44,883 nucleotides of DNA, taken from the NCBI GenBank assembly GCA_945871425.1, contig CAMBVS010000028.1:1-44883 (forward strand). Direction: 5' to 3'. This DNA comes from Rhizobium sp. Q54. GTDB taxonomy: Bacteria; Pseudomonadota; Alphaproteobacteria; SHVZ01. The position numbers and the translations under genes are program-made. Of this stretch, positions 36,863-43,545 are shown in pieces; position 1 is the stretch's first letter, and every line of letters begins with the position of its first letter. The notes beneath the pieces are model-generated. The model saw only the letters and a list, made by a program, of their open reading frames with translations. It was not told the origin of the DNA and made no database searches.

Positions 36863-38602
36863 CTACCTCCGCCGCTTGGCTGCGCGCTTCGGCGCAGGCT
36901 TGCGGGCGGACGGCTTCGCCTTCCGCGCCTTCGGCTTCGGCTTCGGCTTCGCCGTCCGGCTGGTGAAGCCGTTCATGACGTCGCGGGCGCGCGCCGCAGC
37001 CTCGCGGTCCTTGCCCGATCCCCAGCCGCCGCCGCCGCCGGAGAGGATGTGGAAGACATCGCCCGAGCGGATCTGGATGCCGACCTCCTTGGTCTTGATG
37101 ACGCGGTCGGGTCGGCGGCGCGAGCGCAGAACGTAACGGTGCGGCAGGCCGTCCTTGCCGCCGAGCATGCCGCAGGCGCCGTAGCGGGCCCCGTCGCCGG
37201 CGGTGTTGCCGAGGGCCGGCTCCTCGATCTCCATCCTGAGGTCGAGCACGCAGCCGGGACCGCCACGATACTTGCCGTCGCCGCCGGAATCGGCACGGAA
37301 CTCGTGACGCTCGAAGAACAGCGGAAAGCGGACCTCGGTCACCTCCATGCTGCCGAACTTGATGCCGCCCGCCGCCTGCCACTCGCCGCCGCCGGGCCAG
37401 CCGTCGCCGGCGGAGGAGCCGCCGCCTCCCGGCCGCGCCTGGAACAGGTGCCAGATGAAGGGCCGCTGGAGGCGCGGGTCGACGCCCTGGATGGCGATGC
37501 GGAAGCGCCGGCCCCAGCCGGCCATGGCACGCTCCGGGCAGGCCGGCGCCAGCGCCTTGATGATCGCCTCCATGATCTCTTGCGCGCAATGGTTGGTCGC
37601 CAGCGTCACCGGCGCGCCGGGATTGGCCCAGACCACCGTGCCGGGCTCGGCCAGCACAGTCAGCGGCCGGAAGGTGCCGTCATTCTTCGGCGTGTGCGGG
37701 TCGATCAGATAGGCCAGCGCCATCGCCACGGCCGAGCGCATGTTGGGATAGGAGGAGTTGATGAATCCGACGACCTGCTGGTGGGAGTCGGTCAGATCGA
37801 TGGTGAGGTCCGAGCCCTTCTTGGTCACCCTGGCGCGGATATGGACGTCTTCGTATTTGTGGCCGTCGTCGTCGAGGAACGCCTCGCCCTCGTAGACGCC
37901 GTCCTTCCACGAGGCGATGACGGCGCGGGCCTGGCGCTCGGCCGAATCCAGGATCGCCTCGATCGCCGCATGGGACTGCTCGGAGCCGAACTCGGCGATC
38001 AACGCCTGCATCCGGCGCTCGCCGATGCGGGCCGAGCCGATCATCGCCGCCAGGTCGCCGCGGAAGTCGCGCGGGTGGCGGACGTTGGTGACGATCATTT
38101 CGTATACGTCGCGGCGGATCTCGCCCTTGTCGTAGAGTCGGAGCGGCGTGATGCGCAGCCCCTCCTGCCAGATCTCGGTCGCCGCCGCGTTGTAGGCGCC
38201 GTGGGTGGCGCCGCCGATGTCGCTCTGATGCGAGCGGTTGATCGACCAGAAGGTGAGCTTGCCGTCCTCGAACACCGGCACGAAGGCGGTCAGGTCCGGC
38301 AGGTGGTTGCCGCCGTGATAGGGATCGTTGAGCAGGAAGACGTCGCCCGGATGGACGTCGTCCTTGAAGAACTCGGTGACCGCGCGCGCCGCCCAGGGCA
38401 ACGCGCCGACATGGATCGGCACATGCTCGGCCTGGGCGATCAGCCGGCCTTCGGGATCGCAGATGCCGGTCGAGAAGTCGCGGCTGGAATTCAGGATCTG
38501 GGAATACGAGGTCCGCAGCATGGCCTCGCCCATCTCCTCGACGATGGCGAACAGCCGGTGCTGGATCACCGAGGCGACGATCGGATCGGCGGCGGCGGTC
38601 AT
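36863..38602 (-). CDS. hyuB: Hydantoinase / 5-oxoprolinase subunit B (HyuB), with basic tail
   Basis: The 579-aa partner of HyuA. The signature sequences are LNDPYHGGNHLPDLTAF, WSINRSHQSDIGG and the C-terminal PGGGGSSAGDGWPGGGEW, then GGPGCVLDLRMEIE and GGGGGWGSGKDREAAA. After the normal family end the protein has a highly basic tail of about 27 residues, KPKPKARKAKPSARKP and then RAAKRRR, which is histone-H1-like and unusual for this enzyme. The tail is encoded in good codons with the stop at the far end, so it is part of the gene. It could bind RNA or DNA or anionic membrane, but that is a guess. It is 63 nt from the ggt stop and 3 nt from hyuA. Confidence 0.92.
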   Translation of the reverse strand: MTAAADPIVASVIQHRLFAIVEEMGEAMLRTSYSQILNSSRDFSTGICDPEGRLIAQAEHVPIHVGALPWAARAVTEFFKDDVHPGDVFLLNDPYHGGNHLPDLTAFVPVFEDGKLTFWSINRSHQSDIGGATHGAYNAAATEIWQEGLRITPLRLYDKGEIRRDVYEMIVTNVRHPRDFRGDLAAMIGSARIGERRMQALIAEFGSEQSHAAIEAILDSAERQARAVIASWKDGVYEGEAFLDDDGHKYEDVHIRARVTKKGSDLTIDLTDSHQQVVGFINSSYPNMRSAVAMALAYLIDPHTPKNDGTFRPLTVLAEPGTVVWANPGAPVTLATNHCAQEIMEAIIKALAPACPERAMAGWGRRFRIAIQGVDPRLQRPFIWHLFQARPGGGGSSAGDGWPGGGEWQAAGGIKFGSMEVTEVRFPLFFERHEFRADSGGDGKYRGGPGCVLDLRMEIEEPALGNTAGDGARYGACGMLGGKDGLPHRYVLRSRRRPDRVIKTKEVGIQIRSGDVFHILSGGGGGWGSGKDREAAARARDVMNGFTSRTAKPKPKPKARKAKPSARKPAPKRAAKRRR

Positions 38603-38665
38603 CGGGACGCTCCCCCTTGGGCGACCGGGATTAGGCGGGAATCCCTCGGGCCTGGCAAGCCGGGG

Positions 38666-40252
38666 TCAGTAGCCGAAGGCGCAGCCGTCCTTCCGGGGCT
38701 CGGAGCCGCCGATCAGGACGCCGCGGTCGTGGTCGATCCAGATCGCCTGGCCGCCGCCGGGCGGCACGCCGGTACGCTCGACCACATGGCCGCGGCGGCG
38801 GAGATCCTCGGCGACGCTTTCGGAGATCGCCGGCTCGAGCTGGACTTTGCCCTCATAGGGGAAGACGCGCGGCTGGGCGATGGCGTCCTGCGGGTCCATC
38901 TGGGAATCGAGCATGTGCGTCACCACGGATGTATGGCCGATCGGCTGGAAGTCGCCACCCATGACGCCGAAGGGCATCACCGCCTTGCCGTCCTTCATCA
39001 TCATGCCGGGGATGATGGTGTGCATCGGGCGCTTGCCGGGCGCGATACAGTTGGGGTGGTCCTCGCGCAGCACGAAGCCCTCGCCGCGGTTCTGCAGGAT
39101 CACGCCCGACTTCGGCGCGGTGATGCCGGAACCGTAGTGGGAATAGAGCGAGTTGATCAGCGAGATCGCGTTCCGGTCCTTGTCGACGACGCAGAGATAC
39201 GTGGTGTCGCGGTGCTGGATGAAGTCGGCCTTGGTGATGGCGCCGGCCTTTCCCATGTCGATCTGGGCGCGGATCGACTCGGCTTCCTGGGTCGAGAGCA
39301 GACGCTCGACCGGCACTTCCGCCTGGCTCATGTCGGCGACGTGCAGGTTGCGCAGCCGATAGGCGTGCTTCGCCGCCTCGCTCATCAGATGGATGCGGTC
39401 GGCCTGGCTCAGCTTGTCGGAGCCGTAGTCGTAGCCCTGAAGCACGTTCAGCATGATCAGCGCGGTGATGCCCTGGCCGTTGGGCGGGATCTCGTAGACG
39501 TCATGGCCGCGATAGCGGGTCGAGATCGGCGTCACGTAGTCCGGCCGCGACATCTCGAAGTCCGCCATGGTGTGAAGGCCGCCGACGCTCTGCAGCTTGT
39601 CGACGATGTCCTGGGCGACCTCGCCCTTGTAGAAGCCGTCGCGGCCCTGTTTGGCGATCTTCCGGAGCGTGGCGCCCAGCGCCGGCAGCTTGTGGGTGTC
39701 GCCGATCGCCGGCACCTTGCCGTCCGGCACGTAGATCCGCTTGGTGTCGGGATCGACCGAGAGCTTGCCCGTCAGCTTCGCCCATTCGGTGCCGATGCGG
39801 GGCGTGAGCCGGAAGCCCTGCTCCGCCGCCTCGATCGCCGGCGCGAAGATCTCGTCCAGCGAGCGGGTGCCATGATCGGCATGCAGCCGGCACCAGGCGT
39901 CGATAGCGCCGGGGATAGTGACGGCATGCGGCGTCTGCGTCTCGATCTGCTTGATGCCCTTGGCCGCGTACCACGCCGCGGTCGCCGCCGCCGGCGCCCG
40001 GCCGGAGCCGTTGAGGCCGATCGGCTTTCCGGCCTTCGGCGAATAGAGGACGAAGCAGTCGCCGCCGATGCCGGTCGAGCCCTGCTCGATGACGCAGAGC
40101 ACGGCGATCGCGGTCAGTGCCGCATCCACGGCATTGCCGCCGGAGCGCAGCATGTCGAGCGCCGCCAGCGTCGCCCGCGGCGACGCGGTCGCGGCGATGC
40201 CGTGATCGGCATAGATCGCGGAACGACCCGAGTAGAAATCGCGGACGCGCAT
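38666..40252 (-). CDS. Gamma-glutamyltransferase family protein (GGT)
   Basis: This 528-aa Ntn hydrolase is made as a precursor and self-cleaves before a catalytic threonine, here T351 in RDTTYLCVVDKD. The usual THYSVVD motif is changed to TYLCVVD, as in several bacterial GGT-like proteins. Other motifs are GGNAVDAALTAIAVLCVIEQ (N-terminal subunit), GIGGDCFVLYSPK, RGEGFVLREDHPN and GGGQAIWID near the end. No signal peptide is evident, so it may be cytoplasmic. ATG 40252 is preferred (AGGA 6 nt upstream) over 40258 and 40315. The leader contains a 56-nt hairpin. It heads the ggt-hyuB-hyuA operon. Confidence 0.9.
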   Translation of the reverse strand: MRVRDFYSGRSAIYADHGIAATASPRATLAALDMLRSGGNAVDAALTAIAVLCVIEQGSTGIGGDCFVLYSPKAGKPIGLNGSGRAPAAATAAWYAAKGIKQIETQTPHAVTIPGAIDAWCRLHADHGTRSLDEIFAPAIEAAEQGFRLTPRIGTEWAKLTGKLSVDPDTKRIYVPDGKVPAIGDTHKLPALGATLRKIAKQGRDGFYKGEVAQDIVDKLQSVGGLHTMADFEMSRPDYVTPISTRYRGHDVYEIPPNGQGITALIMLNVLQGYDYGSDKLSQADRIHLMSEAAKHAYRLRNLHVADMSQAEVPVERLLSTQEAESIRAQIDMGKAGAITKADFIQHRDTTYLCVVDKDRNAISLINSLYSHYGSGITAPKSGVILQNRGEGFVLREDHPNCIAPGKRPMHTIIPGMMMKDGKAVMPFGVMGGDFQPIGHTSVVTHMLDSQMDPQDAIAQPRVFPYEGKVQLEPAISESVAEDLRRRGHVVERTGVPPGGGQAIWIDHDRGVLIGGSEPRKDGCAFGY

Positions 40253-40261
40253 GGCCATTCC

Positions 40262-40317
40262 TTGTGAGGGTTGTCGGGAGAGACCGCGATGATAGGCGCG
40301 GTCCCTCCGTCTCACAA
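40262..40317 (-). repeat. Long imperfect hairpin in the ggt leader
   Basis: The outer arms TTGTGAG (40262-40268) and CTCACAA (40311-40317) are perfect complements. Inside, GACCGCG (40282-40288) pairs with CGCGGTC (40297-40303), extended by four more pairs after one mismatch. On the minus strand the hairpin ends about 9 nt before the ggt start and just upstream of its AGGA, so it could control translation. There is no T-tract after it, so it is not a standard terminator. Confidence 0.5.
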
Positions 40318-40590
40318 TCGCGGCGACGGGCGCTGGGCCAGACGGGTCTGGGCGGCCGGCCGGATCAGCGCGTTGACGGTGCCGAACCCCTGGTGGTTCC
40401 GGCGCTCGACGACCTCGAAGAAGAAGCCCTCTGCCAGGGTCTTGGTATAGAGCCGCCTGTATTCGGCCTCGTCGTCGAGGTCGAGCTCGCCCTTGCCGGT
40501 GAAGCAGCGGAAATGCCGACTCCAGGAGAGATAATCCATGTCGAGCAGTGGCGCGTCGTCGGCACCACCCTCCGCTACGTGAAGGCCTAG
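40312..40590 (-). pseudogene. Remnant of a QuiC-like sugar isomerase/HPPD-domain gene
   Basis: The minus-strand frame reads APLLDMDYLSWSRHFRCFTG, then about 12 residues later GFFFEVVERRNHQGFGTVNA and PAAQ, ending at TGA 40312. The first block matches the end of the TIM-barrel half of 3-dehydroshikimate dehydratase-type proteins (QuiC/QsuB), and the second matches the end of their 4-hydroxyphenylpyruvate-dioxygenase-like half. In intact proteins these are separated by roughly 300 residues, so an internal deletion joined them. The recognisable sequence begins exactly where azlD ends, and the rest of the N-terminal half is missing. An ATG at 40540 could start a 75-aa peptide, but it would have no complete domain. 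Confidence 0.65.
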
Positions 40591-40883
40591 AAGACCTGGC
40601 GAAGCGCCCAGACGAAGGCGAGGCCGGCGGCCATCGAGCCGATGACGCTGCGCGTCTTCCAGGCGACCGCCGCGGTCAGCACGGTCGCCAGCCACTCCGC
40701 CGGCCCGCCGTTCACCACCGACGGCGCGGCCAGCGACACCATCACCGCGCCCGGCATCTCGCGGAGAAGCTGCCCGGCCTTGCCGGTCGAGGGGATCAGG
40801 CCGCCAAGCAGGATGCCGCTGGAGCGGACGGCGAAGGCGGCGAGCGCCAGCGCCGCCAGCGCGATGGCTGCGTCCGTCGTCAT
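40587..40883 (-). CDS. azlD: AzlD-family branched-chain amino acid export protein
   Basis: This 98-aa protein with three TM helices is the small partner of AzlC. Together they export branched-chain amino acids (or toxic analogues) in Bacillus and Corynebacterium (BrnFE). The sequence MTTDAAIALAALALAAFAVR is followed by the conserved PGAVMVSLAAP and a final helix (GSMAAGLAFVWALRQVF). Its ATG overlaps the azlC stop by 4 nt (ATGA at 40880-40883). The stop codon lies right at the edge of the QuiC-like remnant downstream. Confidence 0.9.
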   Translation of the reverse strand: MTTDAAIALAALALAAFAVRSSGILLGGLIPSTGKAGQLLREMPGAVMVSLAAPSVVNGGPAEWLATVLTAAVAWKTRSVIGSMAAGLAFVWALRQVF

Positions 40884-41617
40884 GGCCTGGCCTTCAGCGC
40901 GGCCTTGAGCGGCCCGTCGGGATCGGCACGCAGCAGGCCGACGAAGCTGCCGGCGATGGTGCCGGCGATGATGTACCACTTGCCTGGAAGCCAGTGGGAG
41001 GCGCCGACCGCGACTAGGGCGGCGACGCCCCAGGGGATCAGCGTGGCGGCACCGCGCCAGCGCCCGCAGAGCAGCACGATGAACATGGCGACGATGACGA
41101 AGTCGAGGCCCCAGCGCCGCGGATCGGCGATGCCGCCGCCGAGCGCATGGCCGGCGAGCGTCATCGCCGTCCAGCACGGCACCGCCAGCAGCGCCAGGCC
41201 GAGGATGAAGCCGGCGTCACGGTAGCCCTGCTCGAAACGGCCCATCATCAGAGCCCAGTTGTCGTCGACGATGACGCTGGCGGCGAGCAGCTGTTTCCAC
41301 AGCGGCAGCCCGACCAGGTGCGGGCGCATGGCGATCGCCATCAGCAGGTGGCGTGCGTTCACCACCAGCAACCCGAGGACGACCGCGAGGACCGGCACGG
41401 GCCTGGCCCAGGTCTCGATGATCAGAAGCTGCGCCGCGCCGGCGAAGACCGTCGCGCTCATGACGCCGGACTCGGCGAAGCTGACCCCCGCCTGGGCCGC
41501 CAGCACGCCGAAGATGATGCCGTAGAGCGAGGAGCTCAGCAGCAGCGGCGGCGCGAGCTTCAGGCCGTCGCGCACGCCCCGCCAGGTGAGCTGGGCGGGC
41601 GTGGGAGAGGAGGGCAT
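40880..41617 (-). CDS. azlC: AzlC-family branched-chain amino acid permease
   Basis: This 245-aa integral membrane protein is the large subunit of the AzlCD exporter. It has the AzlC signature GIIFGVLAAQAGVSFAESGVMS (shown here as GVLAAQAGVSFAESG), the helix ATVFAGAAQLLIIE, the NARHLLMAIAMRPHL motif and several hydrophobic helices to the C terminus. The ATG at 41617 lacks a good Shine-Dalgarno sequence. A gap of 86 nt separates it from the NTF2-like gene upstream; a promoter there was not recognised. Exporters of this kind relieve imbalance when peptides are being used. Confidence 0.92.
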   Translation of the reverse strand: MPSSPTPAQLTWRGVRDGLKLAPPLLLSSSLYGIIFGVLAAQAGVSFAESGVMSATVFAGAAQLLIIETWARPVPVLAVVLGLLVVNARHLLMAIAMRPHLVGLPLWKQLLAASVIVDDNWALMMGRFEQGYRDAGFILGLALLAVPCWTAMTLAGHALGGGIADPRRWGLDFVIVAMFIVLLCGRWRGAATLIPWGVAALVAVGASHWLPGKWYIIAGTIAGSFVGLLRADPDGPLKAALKARP

Positions 41618-41703
41618 GGGAGGAGGGACCGGCGGGAGGAGAGGTTGGGCGCCACCTTACCATGCGACCGCGGCGTGCCAATGCGCCGGAACGGCGCAGG
41701 GGC

Positions 41704-42096
41704 TCAGGCGAGCGTGACGAAGAGCTCGGACTCGAGCACCCACTGATTGCCCGTCTTCCTCCAGACTGCGAGGTAGCGTCCCGAAACCTGCATGTCGCCG
41801 CGGGGGCCGCGCCAAGTGGCGACCCAGGTGCCGGGCTCGGCGGCCCGTTCGCCCCTCCCGTCGACCGCCACCGACTCGGTGGTCCGGAGATAGGTGACGA
41901 AGGTGGGATCCCGGAACTGCCCGTCGAAAGCCGCGACCACGGCATCGGCACCCCGGATCAGCGTGCCGTCCCCGGCGATCAGCTTGATGTCCGCATCGAA
42001 GAAGGGGCGGAGGCGCTCCGCCTCGTGGTCGGCGATCAGCTTGTTGGTCCGCCGCCGCTGGGCCCGGATCGCGGTTTCGGCCGAGGGTTCGCTCAT
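41704..42096 (-). CDS. NTF2-like (SnoaL/DUF4440-type) protein
   Basis: A 130-aa protein with the NTF2-like cone fold: helix IRAQRRRTNKLIADHEAER, the strand-turn LIAGDGTLIRGADAVVAAF, and the closing strands WVATWRG, VSGRYLAVWRKTGNQWVLESELFVTL. Relatives are small isomerases, dehydratases or ligand-binding proteins; no catalytic residue set can be assigned here. The start at 42096 (MSEPSAETAI) is chosen because the extra residues back to 42255 are out of character. It is divergent from the MFS gene, with about 150 nt between the starts. Confidence 0.82.
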   Translation of the reverse strand: MSEPSAETAIRAQRRRTNKLIADHEAERLRPFFDADIKLIAGDGTLIRGADAVVAAFDGQFRDPTFVTYLRTTESVAVDGRGERAAEPGTWVATWRGPRGDMQVSGRYLAVWRKTGNQWVLESELFVTLA

Positions 42097-42246
42097 GGCC
42101 GCGATAATAAGCCGCTCAGGCCCGGCGCTCGACCGGCAATCGCGCTGGACCAAAGGTGCATTCCCGCCGTAAGTGTGGGAGGCACGGACGCCGGGGTCCG
42201 GCGCCCTCCCCCTTTGTCCCCGGCCCATCCTCGGGAACGGTCTTCC

Positions 42247-43476
42247 GTGTCTCATCCCATGACGGCCGGCGATGCCAGAGGCATCGAGTCGCCCTATGCC
42301 TGGACGCGACTTTGGATCTCGCTTCTGATCGCCACCATCGGCGGCGTCGGCATGTGGTCAGTGGTCGTGGTCCTGCCGGCAGTGCAGGCCGAGTTCGGGG
42401 TCGCCCGCGGCGGCGCCTCGATCCCCTACACCGCGACGATGATGGGCTTCGCCGCCGGCAGCGTCTTCATGGGAAGGCTCGCCGACCGCTTCGGCGTCGT
42501 CGTGCCGATCCTGCTGGGCGGGGTGATGCTCTGCATCGGCTATGTCGGCGCCGCCTTCAGCACCAGCCTCTGGCTGTTCATCGTCTTCCAGGGGGTGGGC
42601 ATCGGCTTCCTCGGCTGCTCGGTGGTGTTCGGACCGCTGGTCGCCGACGTCTCGCACTGGTTCGACCGCCGCCGCGGCATGGCTGTCGGCATCTGCGCCA
42701 GCGGCAACTACCTCTCCGGCACGGTGTGGCCGCCGATCATCCAGAACCTGGTGGAGGCCATCGGCTGGCGTCACACCTACATGGCGATCGGCGTCGTCTG
42801 CCTCGTCACCATGCTGCCGCTGGCGCTCCTGCTCAGGCGGCCCTCGCCGCGCGGCCATGGCGCCTCCACCGGCGCCGGCGGCACGCTGGGCAAACTTCCG
42901 GTCTCCGCCAACACGCTACAGACCATGCTGATCATCGCCGGCATCACCTGCTGCCTCGCCATGGCGATGCCGCAGGTCCACATCGTCGCCTATTGCGGCG
43001 ACCTCGGCTACGGCACGGCTCGCGGCGCGGAGATGCTGGCGCTGATGCTGGGCTGCGGCGTGGTCAGCCGGCTGGCCTCGGGCTGGATCTGCGATCGCAT
43101 CGGCGGCGTCCGCACGCTTCTGCTGGGCTCGGCGCTGCAATGCCTGACGCTGTTCTTCTACCTGCCCTTCGACGGGCTGATGTCGCTCTACGTCGTCTCG
43201 GCGCTGTTCGGCCTCGCCCAGGGCGGCATCGTGCCGAGCTACGCGATCATCGTCCGCGAGCATCTGCCGGCCGAGGAGGCGGGCGCGCGGGTCGGCCTGG
43301 TGCTGATGTCGACCATCGTCGGCATGGCCGCCGGCGGCTGGCTCTCGGGCGCCATCTTCGACCTGACCGGTTCCTACCAGGCGGCGTTCGTCAACGGCAT
43401 CGCGTGGAACCTGGTGAATGTCGGGATCGCGCTCTGGCTCCTCTCCATGCGCCCGCGCCGGCTGGCCATCGCCTGA
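42247..43476 (+). CDS. MFS transporter (OFA/monocarboxylate type)
   Basis: This 409-aa transporter has about twelve TM helices. The A-motif between TM2 and TM3 is GRLADRFGVVVPILLGG, and the mid-protein SGWICDRIGGVRTLLLG is its second-half counterpart. TM5 contains GNYLSGTVWPPIIQ, seen in monocarboxylate/oxalate:formate-like MFS proteins. The GTG at 42247 has GGGAACGG about 6 nt upstream; the ATG at 42259 (MTAGDARGIESP) is a near alternative and gives 405 aa. The substrate is unknown. It is 69 nt upstream of a beta-lactamase-like gene on the same strand. Confidence 0.9.
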   Translation: MSHPMTAGDARGIESPYAWTRLWISLLIATIGGVGMWSVVVVLPAVQAEFGVARGGASIPYTATMMGFAAGSVFMGRLADRFGVVVPILLGGVMLCIGYVGAAFSTSLWLFIVFQGVGIGFLGCSVVFGPLVADVSHWFDRRRGMAVGICASGNYLSGTVWPPIIQNLVEAIGWRHTYMAIGVVCLVTMLPLALLLRRPSPRGHGASTGAGGTLGKLPVSANTLQTMLIIAGITCCLAMAMPQVHIVAYCGDLGYGTARGAEMLALMLGCGVVSRLASGWICDRIGGVRTLLLGSALQCLTLFFYLPFDGLMSLYVVSALFGLAQGGIVPSYAIIVREHLPAEEAGARVGLVLMSTIVGMAAGGWLSGAIFDLTGSYQAAFVNGIAWNLVNVGIALWLLSMRPRRLAIA

Positions 43477-43545
43477 TCGGCATTTGCCGGCGCCTCCCTT
43501 CCCTCGCTATCTTCGCTCGATCCCCCAAAAGAGAAGAGACGACCC

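Noticed and set aside
34956..37589. 877-aa minus-strand ORF spanning hyuA and hyuB
   Set aside because: It is in another frame of the same strand as two well-supported genes, with low-complexity R/G/A-rich sequence and no motifs.
37049..40267. 1072-aa plus-strand ORF, the longest in the window
   Set aside because: It lies antisense to hyuB and ggt, whose catalytic motifs are intact on the minus strand; long antisense ORFs are expected when third positions are mostly G/C.
42189..42203. CGCCGG-GGT-CCGGCG hairpin as a terminator
   Set aside because: It lies in the leader of the MFS gene with no T-tract and no upstream gene on that strand to terminate; the 3-nt loop is common chance structure in GC-rich DNA.
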